From QHXW01 sp035297145 (lineage in GTDB: Bacteria > Acidobacteriota > Terriglobia > Bryobacterales > Bryobacteraceae), in the NCBI GenBank assembly GCA_035297145.1, contig DATGZN010000015.1:62001-126000 (forward strand): 64,000 bases of DNA, read 5' to 3'. A model generated the notes under the pieces. That model searched no databases. It saw only the letters and a program-made list of their open reading frames with translations, and had not been told where the DNA came from. A program made the position numbers and the translations under genes. Below, in pieces: positions 55,146 through 63,031 of the stretch (its first letter is position 1; every line of letters begins with the position of its first letter).

Positions 55146-56381
55146 TCATCGCGGCGTAATCAGCCCGCCCAGCTTGTCCTGTTCGCCCGAGCTCGATCGC
55201 GGGAAGCGAGTGGAATAGGCTTCCAGATACTTGAGGCCGGATCCGGTGTTGTAAAGGACGATCTTCTCATCTGGCTCCAGAAAGCCGCTTCTGAGCAGTT
55301 TCTCCAGCGCCGAAACACATGCCGCGCCCTCCGGTGCCACGAACAGCCCTTCTTCGGTAGCGAGCTGGATACCGGCATCCAGCAATTCCGCGTCGCTCAC
55401 TGCGACCGCCGTCCCGCCGCTCTCACGTACGGCCTTTAGAATTAGAAAATCGCCCAACGGCTTGGGAACACGCAGCCCGCTGGCCACCGTGCTCGCGTTC
55501 TCCCAAAATTCGCTGCGCGCCGCACCTTTTTCGAAGGCCCGAACCACCGGCTGGCAGCCTTCCACCTGTACAGCGATCATTTTTGGCCGCTTCGCGCCGA
55601 TCCACCCCAGCTCCTCCATCTCACTGAAAGCCTTCCACATGCCGATCAGGCCCACGCCGCCGCCGGTGGGATAAAAAATAGCATCGGGCAGTTCCCAGCC
55701 CAACTGCTCGGCGAGTTCGTACCCCATTGTCTTTTTGCCCTCAATGCGATACGGCTCTTTGAGCGAGGTGATGTCAAACCAGCCCTCCCGTTGCGCGCCG
55801 GCCGCGACAAGTTTGGCGCAATCGCTGATCAACCCATCCACCAGCGTGACGTGGGCTCCGTAAGCCTTGCATTCAATGAAGTTTGCCTGCGGGACATCAC
55901 GCGGCATGAAGATATGGGCCTCGATTCCGGCCGCCGCTGCGTACGCGGACATCGCGCTGGCGGCATTTCCCGCCGAGGGAATGGCAAGTTTGTGAATTCC
56001 CAGCTCAACGGCCATCGAAACGGCGCAGGAAAGGCCCCGCGCTTTGAACGATCCCGTGGGATTCAGGCCTTCGTCTTTTAACCAAAGTTGATTCGCACCA
56101 ACACGATGGCCCAGGCGTTTGGTGCGGACGAGGGGCGTCATGCCTTCGCCCAGTGAGATAATAGAAGTTTGTCGCGTGGGAGGCAGTACCGGGCCGTATC
56201 GCCACATGCTGTTCGGTCCGGAAGCAATTTGTTCGCGGTTCCACGTGGAGCGGAGTTTGGCGAGATCGTAACGGACCAGCAACGGTCCGCCGCACTCGCA
56301 GAGGTTGTGGACTTTGCCGGCTGCGAATTTCCGGCTGCACAGGCTGCATTCGAGAAACGTCATTTGAGTTGAATTGTTCAT
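55146..56381 (-). CDS. thrC: Threonine synthase
   Basis: 411 residues. An N-terminal zinc-ribbon-like part (CSLCSRKFAAG, CECGGPL) precedes the PLP fold. The PLP lysine is Lys113 in NPTGSFKARG; PSAGNAASAMSAYA and PTGGGVGLIGMWKAF bind the cofactor phosphate. It makes threonine from O-phosphohomoserine. No thrA/thrB genes are adjacent. The first ATG (56381) overlaps the start codon of the divergent transglycosylase; an ATG six codons later is an alternative. Confidence 0.9.
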   Translation of the reverse strand: MNNSTQMTFLECSLCSRKFAAGKVHNLCECGGPLLVRYDLAKLRSTWNREQIASGPNSMWRYGPVLPPTRQTSIISLGEGMTPLVRTKRLGHRVGANQLWLKDEGLNPTGSFKARGLSCAVSMAVELGIHKLAIPSAGNAASAMSAYAAAAGIEAHIFMPRDVPQANFIECKAYGAHVTLVDGLISDCAKLVAAGAQREGWFDITSLKEPYRIEGKKTMGYELAEQLGWELPDAIFYPTGGGVGLIGMWKAFSEMEELGWIGAKRPKMIAVQVEGCQPVVRAFEKGAARSEFWENASTVASGLRVPKPLGDFLILKAVRESGGTAVAVSDAELLDAGIQLATEEGLFVAPEGAACVSALEKLLRSGFLEPDEKIVLYNTGSGLKYLEAYSTRFPRSSSGEQDKLGGLITPR

Positions 56382-57000
56382 GATACTGCGGTTGGTCGTT
56401 TTGGCTGCGCTGTCGGGATCCTGCTTCGCGGGCGAATATGCCGTACTGGCCAGCGGTTTCCGTCTTCACGCCGACCGGCACGAAACCGACGGCTCGATTG
56501 TTCGGCTTTACGCGAATGGCGGCGTGACCGAAATACCGGCTCCGCAAATTACGGGGTTCGAAGCAGATGAGGTGGTCCCATCAGCCCCGCCGCCGGTCCT
56601 GCAAGTTCCCAACACAGAAGATCTCATCGCCGATGCGGCGAAGCGCAACGGGCTGCCGGTCGAGTTCGTGAAAAGCGTTGTGGCCGCTGAGTCTGCGTTC
56701 CGCGCCGATGCCGTATCGCCGAAGGGCGCCATTGGATTGATGCAGCTAATGCCGGCGACGGCCCGGGAGTATGGAGCTGAAGCCAGCGACCGGCGCCAAA
56801 ATATTGAGGCCGGAACCCAATACCTGCGCGATCTTCTCCTCAAGTATCAGCACGATGACCACCAGGTGCTGCGGGCGCTGGCGGCGTACAATGCCGGACC
56901 GGGCGCGGTCGATCGCTACCATGGCGTGCCGCCCTACAGAGAGACCATCGAGTACATCACCCGCGTCCTGCGAAAATACACTAAGGCTTCGGGCGATTGA
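56380..57000 (+). CDS. Secreted lytic transglycosylase (SLT domain)
   Basis: 206 residues from the ATG at 56380; signal peptide MILRLVVLAALSGSCFA. Residues 90-200 form an SLT domain with catalytic Glu104 in VVAAESAFRADAVSPKGAIG, then LMQLMPATAREYG and AAYNAGPGAVDRY. It cleaves peptidoglycan glycan strands in the periplasm. No Shine-Dalgarno sequence is clear. Its end overlaps the convergent pterin dehydratase gene by 20 bases. Confidence 0.92.
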   Translation: MILRLVVLAALSGSCFAGEYAVLASGFRLHADRHETDGSIVRLYANGGVTEIPAPQITGFEADEVVPSAPPPVLQVPNTEDLIADAAKRNGLPVEFVKSVVAAESAFRADAVSPKGAIGLMQLMPATAREYGAEASDRRQNIEAGTQYLRDLLLKYQHDDHQVLRALAAYNAGPGAVDRYHGVPPYRETIEYITRVLRKYTKASGD

Positions 57001-57340
57001 AGAATTCCTGATCGACCTTTGCCGCTAGAATAAAATCGCTCTCCGTCAGGCCGTCGATCTTATGGGTGTACGTTTTCACGTCCACGCGGCCCCACGCCAG
57101 CATAATGTCCGGGTGGTGCCCTTCCGTCTCCGCCACGGCACCTACGCGGTTGACGAAGTCCAGCGCCGTCTTGAAATCCGGAAAGACATAGGTCTTGGTG
57201 ACGTGGTGTCCCTCAATGACCTTCCAATCCGGCAGTTGTGAAGAAAGCTTCTGCAATTCTTCGCCTTGGAGCGGCGGAACTCCGCCGCGGCACGGTACGC
57301 AATGTTTGGCCGCAAGGCCGCTTCCTACAGATCCACCCAT
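56981..57340 (-). CDS. 4a-hydroxytetrahydrobiopterin dehydratase (PCD)
   Basis: 119 residues. The family core is TEGHHPDIMLAWGRVDV followed by KTYTHKIDGLTESDF. It regenerates the pterin cofactor of aromatic amino acid hydroxylases or serves as a molybdopterin-related side enzyme. A cysteine pair near the N-terminus (KHCVPCRGG) is typical of many bacterial members. No phenylalanine hydroxylase gene is nearby. The start at 57340 overlaps the end of the Rieske-like remnant. Confidence 0.9.
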   Translation of the reverse strand: MGGSVGSGLAAKHCVPCRGGVPPLQGEELQKLSSQLPDWKVIEGHHVTKTYVFPDFKTALDFVNRVGAVAETEGHHPDIMLAWGRVDVKTYTHKIDGLTESDFILAAKVDQEFFNRPKP

Positions 57341-57456
57341 ACTTCACCATCCCTCAATTCGACCGCGTACGTCTCGAGCGGCCGCAGTTGCGCTTGTGGG
57401 CGCTTGTAGTCCTTAGGATAAACATTCCGGGGATAAGGATTCTCGCCGGTCTGAAT
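57325..57456 (-). pseudogene. Remnant resembling the C-terminal end of a Rieske/NirD-like protein
   Basis: Directly after the Fur-family stop (TGA, 57457-57459) the same frame stays open for about 43 codons to a TAG at 57325-57327. It reads GENPYPRNVYPKDYKRP then LRPLETYAVELRDGEVWVDL, which resembles the tail of small Rieske ferredoxins. There is no start codon and no Cys/His cluster ligands. It could be a relic of a gene lost between fur and the pterin dehydratase. Confidence 0.35.
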
Positions 57457-57885
57457 TCAACTGAGTTTTGAGGAACAAACTTCGCACGTCCCCCGCAGGA
57501 TCATCTCGTAATCCCGGATGAGGCGCGCGCCCAACTGAGCATGGCGCGAAAGGCGGGGAACATCGAACCAAGCGATGTCTTCCACGCTCCCGCACTGCTC
57601 ACAAACGAAATGATGATGACGCTCGATGATGGCGTCAAACCGCACCGACTTGCCTTCCAGATGCACTTCCCGCACCAGGCCGGCCTCTGCCAGCGCGTGC
57701 AGGCTGTTGTAAACGGTGGCCCGTGAAGTGCGCGGGTCCGTTCGATTCACCGCTTGAAAAATCTCATCCGCGGTGGCGTGTACCGGATGCCGGGCCAGAT
57801 AATCGAGCACAGCATACCGCCGCGGCGTGCAGCGCAGCCCGTGCTCGCGGAATGCGGCTACGACCTCCGGCTTAGATTTATACAC
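57457..57885 (-). CDS. Fur-family metal-/peroxide-responsive repressor (PerR-like)
   Basis: 142 residues from a GTG at 57885. A winged helix (LRCTPRRYAVLDYLARHP; SRATVYNSLHALAEAGLV) is followed by the metal/dimerisation domain (IERHHHFVCEQCGSV; CEVCSSKLS, giving a Cys4 structural zinc site). The PRTSRATVYN recognition helix fits PerR/Fur. A dyad lies over its promoter, so it is likely self-regulated. Which metal it senses cannot be read. Confidence 0.9.
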   Translation of the reverse strand: MYKSKPEVVAAFREHGLRCTPRRYAVLDYLARHPVHATADEIFQAVNRTDPRTSRATVYNSLHALAEAGLVREVHLEGKSVRFDAIIERHHHFVCEQCGSVEDIAWFDVPRLSRHAQLGARLIRDYEMILRGTCEVCSSKLS

Positions 57886-57894
57886 AGTATCAAA

Positions 57895-57925
57895 TAAGAC
57901 TAGTTCTAATCTGGAGGAATGTCAA
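57895..57925 (-). promoter_or_regulatory. fur-family gene promoter overlapped by an imperfect dyad
   Basis: On the minus strand a perfect TTGACA (57925 to 57920) is followed after 17 bp by TAGTCT (57902 to 57897). The imperfect palindrome TTAGAACTAGTCTTA (57909 to 57895) covers the -10 and resembles Fur/PerR boxes. The GTG lies ten bases beyond, leaving a very short leader. Binding by the encoded repressor is inferred. Confidence 0.45.
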
Positions 57926-58035
57926 CTCAATCCAACTTAAGTACCATAACTCCGTGAACGACGGTACCAATTCGATTGAGCCCACGGGCCTATTGTTCAA
58001 TTCCGCGGGCACCGGCATGATGGGTACGGAGACAA

Positions 58036-58404
58036 ATGATGCACACGCTAGACGAGCAGGCCCTAGACACCGATCGGCGCAGTACGGACCGCTTCCCCAT
58101 TGAAAGCGAACTACGTTACAAGCTGGTGGATGGCAAAGCCGCCCCGGACACGGGCGTGGGCCGCACGCTTAATATGAGCAGCAGCGGCGTATTGTTCACC
58201 TCGGAGACACCCCTGCCGGTGGGTGGTCGCGTGGAGCTTTCGGTCGACTGGCCAGCCCAGCTTAACGAGAATTGCGGATTGAAACTGGTAGCTTTGGGAA
58301 GGATCATACGCTCGAGCGCCGAGGCCGCAGCCATCCGCATCGACAAATATGATTTCCGCACACGGGCGACGGCACGCGTGAAGACGGCTGGATCAGCGAA
58401 CTAA
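58036..58404 (+). CDS. PilZ-domain protein
   Basis: 122 residues. The c-di-GMP motifs are present in relaxed form: the N-terminal RRSTDRFP and the NMSSSGVLF segment that corresponds to (D/N)xSxxG. A later strand VALGRIIRSS completes the barrel. It probably binds c-di-GMP in the cytoplasm, affecting motility or secretion; no partner gene is adjacent. A second ATG one codon later is possible. It tail-overlaps thyX by 12 bases. Confidence 0.82.
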   Translation: MMHTLDEQALDTDRRSTDRFPIESELRYKLVDGKAAPDTGVGRTLNMSSSGVLFTSETPLPVGGRVELSVDWPAQLNENCGLKLVALGRIIRSSAEAAAIRIDKYDFRTRATARVKTAGSAN

Positions 58405-59823
58405 CGGGTCTTCCACCCAAGGCGGTGTCGCTTCGATCAGGCGCCCCAGCTCGGGATCGAGTTGCTCCAGCTTCAACTTCATTTGCCAGGCGATGTTGCG
58501 ATAGCTGAAGTGGCCTTTCACGCCGCTGCGTACGCGGGCGATATACTCGGCTTCGGCGAAATCCATCTTGAACAGAAAGCGGGAACGCGCTCCGAACGGT
58601 AGGAGGTAGTGGGAGCCTGGTGCGGACAGCGCGTGCATCTCGTCGATGGCGGAGCGCATGGCGTGCTCGAATATTTCGGTCGCGCCGGCTTCGGCAACCG
58701 CGGGCGGGGTGTCGTAACCGAGGTTGCCCGAAAATGCTTGCCGGAACTGATGGCAGCGGCGGTGGCGATGGAGGTCTCGATAGGCCCCGATGTCCATAAC
58801 GAGATCGAACACGTAGGGCCCTCCGCGAAATGCACGTAGAAAATCATCGCGCCGGTTGCGGGATTGGAGCGCCACATCCAGCACTTCGTTGCGGCGGGCA
58901 TTGCTCCAGCCGGTGGCAGCTTCGTACAGCTCACGGAACGGGCGATCCGTCACGGTGTAAAGCAGGGTTGCGACTATATCCGCGCCCACATGCAAGGGGC
59001 GCACGATGTCCACGCTATCCACCTGAAGACCGGCGGCGGGTGGGAGATTCTGATCCGCCCAGAGTTTCAGATCAGCTTGCGAACGTCTGAGATATTCGTC
59101 GGGTTCCGCATGACGCGCTAACGTCGGCGCGAGTGGTTCGCGGCCGCGGTCATCCCAAACGCAATCGGGCTCGGCAGCGCAAGCGGCGGCGATCTCGTCA
59201 CCCAGGCTTCGTAGCTCTGCGTACTCGGAAACGCGGAGGCGCTTGATCTGTTTCTCGAGAGTTCGAATGCTGGTCACCTGGCCCACGTTGGTGGGCACGC
59301 CCCAGAACAGCAGGTAGCGCGCCACATCGAAGGCCCGCGCCGCGATGTTGCGCTTGTAGGCGTCCGGTTTCATTTCTTCGGGCCGCGGCAACTTTGCAGT
59401 AAGGTACTCGGCGACGCGCGCGTTCACCTCTTTGTAAGCGAGGAGCAGCGTCTCACCGGCTTGGTGGTAGCGCGCGGCGTCGCCGCCGGTCAGTTCTGGG
59501 GGCGTGATGAATCCCGAGCGCGAGAAATCCTGGTAGCGGGAAGATTTCGCCTGGCCGTCCCAAAGCGTCTCGTCCTCGGCCTCACTCGCCGCCAGTTCCG
59601 ACAAGCCTTCGAAGCACAACACCGTATGGCCGAGATCGGCAATGGATGCGTGCCCATATTGGAAATAGAAGCTTTCGAGAAACTTCTGGGAATCGTGCGT
59701 GCGCACCCATTCGAGAGATTGCCGGATGGAATCGGGCGATCGGCTGTAGCGCGCCAGCGCATACGCGCATTTCTCCGGCGGCATAGGTGAGACGGTGAAA
59801 ACGCGCTTTGGTGGATCAGGCAT
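58393..59823 (-). CDS. thyX: ThyX-like flavin-dependent thymidylate synthase, double-length
   Basis: 476 residues, about twice the usual ThyX length. The N-terminal half has ThyX features (FQYGHASIADLGHTVLCFEG and QAKSSRYQDF) but lacks RHR. The C-terminal half has the RHR triplet at 353-355 in HRHRRCHQFRQAFS but not the Ser/Asn of the classical RHRxxSxN motif. The two half-sites together could form one active site. ThyX makes dTMP from dUMP with FADH2 and methylene-tetrahydrofolate. The neighbouring divergent dut supplies dUMP, which supports a role in dTMP synthesis. Confidence 0.82.
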   Translation of the reverse strand: MPDPPKRVFTVSPMPPEKCAYALARYSRSPDSIRQSLEWVRTHDSQKFLESFYFQYGHASIADLGHTVLCFEGLSELAASEAEDETLWDGQAKSSRYQDFSRSGFITPPELTGGDAARYHQAGETLLLAYKEVNARVAEYLTAKLPRPEEMKPDAYKRNIAARAFDVARYLLFWGVPTNVGQVTSIRTLEKQIKRLRVSEYAELRSLGDEIAAACAAEPDCVWDDRGREPLAPTLARHAEPDEYLRRSQADLKLWADQNLPPAAGLQVDSVDIVRPLHVGADIVATLLYTVTDRPFRELYEAATGWSNARRNEVLDVALQSRNRRDDFLRAFRGGPYVFDLVMDIGAYRDLHRHRRCHQFRQAFSGNLGYDTPPAVAEAGATEIFEHAMRSAIDEMHALSAPGSHYLLPFGARSRFLFKMDFAEAEYIARVRSGVKGHFSYRNIAWQMKLKLEQLDPELGRLIEATPPWVEDPLVR

Positions 59824-59847
59824 GCTGATCCGCTATTATCGGATTCG

Positions 59848-60279
59848 ATGACGGTGCGAATCAAACGCCTGCGAGACGACGCTTTTTTGCCGTTGTATGC
59901 TCATGGCCCTTCGGAAGATGCGGGACTGGATCTGCGCGCCGCCGATGAGGTGACGCTTCAGCCAGGAGTGCCGCAACTGGTGCCGACTGGATTAGCGATC
60001 GAGCTGCCCCCGGGTTACGAGGCACAGATCCGCCCGCGCAGCGGCCTGGCACTGAAGCACGCCATCACTCTGCCCAATAGCCCGGCCACCATCGACCCCG
60101 GCTATCGCGGGGAGATCCGCGTGATCCTGCTCAATCTGGGAAGAGAAGATTACGCGGTGCATCGCGGCGACCGCATCGCGCAAATGGTGATCGCGCGGTA
60201 TGAAAGCATCGAGTGGGAGGAAGGGGAGTTGGGCGGATCAGCGAGGGGGACGGGAGGGTTTGGATCGTCGGGAAGGTAG
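59848..60279 (+). CDS. dut: dUTP diphosphatase
   Basis: 143 residues, a trimeric dUTPase. All five motifs appear: SEDAGLDLRA, RPRSGLALKH, TIDPGYRGEI, HRGDRIAQMVI and GTGGFGSSGR. It hydrolyses dUTP to dUMP, keeping uracil out of DNA and feeding thymidylate synthase. It is divergent from thyX with 24 bp between the starts, so the two probably share a control region. Confidence 0.94.
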   Translation: MTVRIKRLRDDAFLPLYAHGPSEDAGLDLRAADEVTLQPGVPQLVPTGLAIELPPGYEAQIRPRSGLALKHAITLPNSPATIDPGYRGEIRVILLNLGREDYAVHRGDRIAQMVIARYESIEWEEGELGGSARGTGGFGSSGR

Positions 60280-60290
60280 AGGACACCGAA

Positions 60291-60334
60291 GGCAAAAGGC
60301 AAAGTGCAAAAGGCAAAAGGCAAAAGGCAAAAGG
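60291..60334. repeat. GGCAAAA heptamer tandem repeat
   Basis: About six imperfect tandem copies of the unit GGCAAAA follow the dut stop. One copy is altered (GGCAAAGTGCAAAA). They lie in the 89-bp gap between dut and the next, convergent gene. No protein function is apparent. Confidence 0.7.
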
Positions 60335-60368
60335 GAACATACCGTGGAAACTAGCAGCTTTGCCTTTC

Positions 60369-60809
60369 TTAACGGATTACCCGAAGCGTCACGCTGGTTG
60401 TAGTACTGTGCCCGGCGGCGTCCTCGGCGATGAGCTTGTACTCCGTGTCTTTCGCGGGCGTGACTTGCGTGCAATAGCTCAGGGCGGGATGCAGTTCATC
60501 AATTACAGGTTCCATACGCACGCGTTGCGCGCCGGTCACGCTGTAGCACAGGCTTGCATGCTCACCGGGATGGATGATACCAGGAGTAGCGTAGAAGCTC
60601 AGAATTTTTAGGCCTCCGCCGCCCAGCAGGTCCAAAGTTCTCTGAGCGGCGGCGGCTTCCTTCTCCTGCCGGGTGCGCTCAGCCTGCCGGGCATCGCTCC
60701 AGCGCGAGTAGAAGACCCAGCCGTCGTACGCTACCGCCGCCAATAGGACAACAGTGAAAAACGGAAGCATGCGGCGGAGGAGCGAGACGAACTGGGTTGG
60801 CTCGGCCAC
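60369..60809 (-). CDS. Single-pass membrane protein of unknown function
   Basis: 146 residues from a GTG at 60809. One membrane helix (FFTVVLLAAVAYDGWVF) is followed by a coiled-coil stretch (DARQAERTRQEKEAAAAQRT) and a C-terminal Ig-like beta domain (IIHPGEHASLCYSVTGAQRV; TPAKDTEYKLIAEDAAG) typical of extracellular PKD-like folds. The start is uncertain: an ATG 17 codons upstream is an alternative. Confidence 0.6.
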   Translation of the reverse strand: MAEPTQFVSLLRRMLPFFTVVLLAAVAYDGWVFYSRWSDARQAERTRQEKEAAAAQRTLDLLGGGGLKILSFYATPGIIHPGEHASLCYSVTGAQRVRMEPVIDELHPALSYCTQVTPAKDTEYKLIAEDAAGHSTTTSVTLRVIR

Positions 60810-60960
60810 ATCGCCAGCGTAGCGCGTGGCAGCACGGATCGGCAGTATGTAAACGTACATCCTTGTGCAACGGGTGCACAGACTCGAATGGCGAGTAGCA
60901 TCGAAAGATAGCCGAGACAGATGAGAATTCTCGGTGTTTAGACACGTGGAGGGCAGTTTC

Positions 60961-61194
60961 ATGACCATGTATCGATTAAAGGCGCCGGTGAGCGCCGTGG
61001 CCCACAAACCGGGGGGACAGAAAGTGCCAACCACACTTCCGGCGGGTGTTGTAGTGGACGAATCGTCCCGGCACTCATCTACGCTGGAGGGGAAAGTCGG
61101 CGTGCACTGGCAGGGCCAGCACTATTCGGTTTCGCTCAGGGATTTGCTCACGAACGCCGAGGCGACGCGGACAGTCCTGAAGGCGCGCCGTTGA
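60961..61194 (+). CDS. Small conserved-looking protein, unrecognised
   Basis: 77 residues from the ATG at 60961 with GGAGGG upstream. There is no signal peptide. It is rich in beta-forming residues (TTLPAGVVVDESSRHSS, GKVGVHWQGQHYSVSLRDL) and basic at the end. It looks like a small SH3-like barrel. No family name is assigned. The gap between 60809 and 60961 contains a GAGAATTCTC palindrome at 60923-60932. Confidence 0.6.
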   Translation: MTMYRLKAPVSAVAHKPGGQKVPTTLPAGVVVDESSRHSSTLEGKVGVHWQGQHYSVSLRDLLTNAEATRTVLKARR

Positions 61195-61237
61195 CGACCA
61201 GGGGCTAAGGCGTCACGTCGGCGTGGGAACACCACTC

Positions 61238-62827
61238 CTACCGGCGAGCCACTGCTGCTGAGTGCCCATTTTGCGGGGCACGCCCAGCGGATTCCAGCAG
61301 TGCCTGTGCTTTCGGCATTGCGTCGAGTGCGCGTTGCACCATGGCATCAGTAGCCAGCAGGAGTCGCGGGGTTTCATCCAGGCCGAACGTAGTGCGCAAC
61401 ACCGCCTGCCGCAGGCGTTGCCGTATCCATTCGTCGTGCCGGGCAAACTCCGCTTTCGTGAATTTTAACTGGTGCTGCCTCACGTAATCGCGAAACTCGC
61501 CGACCATGCCATCATCCGGCTGCCAGTGCTCGTCCACCTTGGTGGGATGGCGGCTCAGATACTGGTTCGTAAACTCCAGATGCGCAAAGCCACTCGTGAG
61601 CGAAGACTGAAAGCGATCATATTGGGGAGCGTAATGCTCATCGGGACCAACACCAGCGCTCGCGTAGACGGGCCGGCCACTATCCGTGATCCAGGCAACC
61701 ATGTCTGGAGCAGCCTTCCGCTCGTAGCGTCCAAGGGCGGCGCTGTAGTGCTTACGCTGCAACAGGCGCCCGCTGGGTGTGTAATACCGGGACTTCACCA
61801 ATCCTAATCCGGTGTCTTCCGGCAGTTCATTGACGGTCTGCACCACTCCCTTGCCATAGGTGTCGTCTCCAAGAACCCAAGCGCGGTCATGATCCTGCAA
61901 GGCGCCAGTGAGGGCTTCCGCCGCTGATGCGGTGTTGCGGTTCACCAGAATCACCATGGGGTATTCGTGGCCGCCATTACCGTGTTTGGCAACATATGTC
62001 ATCGAAGGAAACGCCCGCCCGCGCTGGCACAGGATCAGTTCACCGATACGCAAGAACTGGTCCGCGACACCGACCGCCGCACGCACGAGGCCGCCGGGGT
62101 TGTCACGCAGATCGAGAATCAAACCCTGCATTCCCTCTTGTTGGCATTTCTTCAGATTAGCCACCAACTCAGTGGGCGTGGCTTCGTTGAAAACAACGAT
62201 TGCCAGGTACGCGATGCCCGGACGAATCCACGCTACGTCCGCAACGCTCTTTCGGGACATGATCTCTGTCTTCATGCTGAAATCGAGGGGGCGGCCATCT
62301 CGCACGATCGAGAGTTGCGTGGTAGTCCCTTCCGGACCTGAGAGTAGGCCTATGACCTCAGAGGCTTTTAGGGCATCGGCCGCCTTCCCGTTCACCGCCG
62401 CGAGGAGATCACCGGGATGGATGCCGGCCCGCTGAGCCGCGGAATTGCTATGGCAGCCCACGACGATGAATTGGTGATTCTGGTATGTCAGTTCGACCCC
62501 GATGCCACTGTAGTTTCCGTTGGCAGCCTGGTTTTGCCTGCGGAATGCCTGCTCATCGAAGAAGGTTGAATGTGGATCGAGAGCACGAAGCATTGCGGGG
62601 ATGGCGCCGTGGTAAATCGCGTTCTCAGGCGAAACCGGATCGGCAAAATTTGCCGAGACCAGGGAATAAACCCGCGCAAAATACTTGCTCTCAGGGGCAA
62701 CAGCTACCCTGGCGAGATGCCGCTTATACCCCATCCAAAGAACGCTGCCGATGGATAGGATCAGTGGGCACAGGAGAAGAGCACAGCGCGTTATGTGAGC
62801 CCAACCTCGCTGCTTGAGCTTGGTCAT
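61238..62827 (-). CDS. S41-family C-terminal processing peptidase
   Basis: 529 residues with an N-terminal membrane anchor (about 15-33). A PDZ domain (about 103-190: GIGVELTYQNHQF and AGIHPGDLLAAVNG) precedes the protease fold with VGVADQFLRIGE. The catalytic Ser301 is in NRNTASAAEAL and Lys326 in DTYGKGVVQ. It is a periplasmic Ser/Lys protease of the CtpA group. The C-terminal 150 residues form a helical extension with HDEWIRQRLRQAV. No partner adaptor gene is next to it. Confidence 0.9.
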   Translation of the reverse strand: MTKLKQRGWAHITRCALLLCPLILSIGSVLWMGYKRHLARVAVAPESKYFARVYSLVSANFADPVSPENAIYHGAIPAMLRALDPHSTFFDEQAFRRQNQAANGNYSGIGVELTYQNHQFIVVGCHSNSAAQRAGIHPGDLLAAVNGKAADALKASEVIGLLSGPEGTTTQLSIVRDGRPLDFSMKTEIMSRKSVADVAWIRPGIAYLAIVVFNEATPTELVANLKKCQQEGMQGLILDLRDNPGGLVRAAVGVADQFLRIGELILCQRGRAFPSMTYVAKHGNGGHEYPMVILVNRNTASAAEALTGALQDHDRAWVLGDDTYGKGVVQTVNELPEDTGLGLVKSRYYTPSGRLLQRKHYSAALGRYERKAAPDMVAWITDSGRPVYASAGVGPDEHYAPQYDRFQSSLTSGFAHLEFTNQYLSRHPTKVDEHWQPDDGMVGEFRDYVRQHQLKFTKAEFARHDEWIRQRLRQAVLRTTFGLDETPRLLLATDAMVQRALDAMPKAQALLESAGRAPQNGHSAAVARR

Positions 62828-63031
62828 AGAAGAGTGAAGGAATCGGTCAGGCGGCCTGAAGTGGGCACTGCTTTGGCGGTGGAGTATGCCGCACTTTCAT
62901 TGGATACTTTGCCGAAGCTGGAATCAATACTGGTAAACGGATTACGTATTTCGTTGACGGAAGTCTGATTGCGAAAGTTAGTCGGCAACCGCAAATGCCG
63001 CGATCAGAAGAACGTCTCTCAAATGTTCCGC

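Noticed and set aside
60291..60334. Heptamer repeat as a CRISPR array
   Set aside because: The unit is only 7 bp with no spacers.
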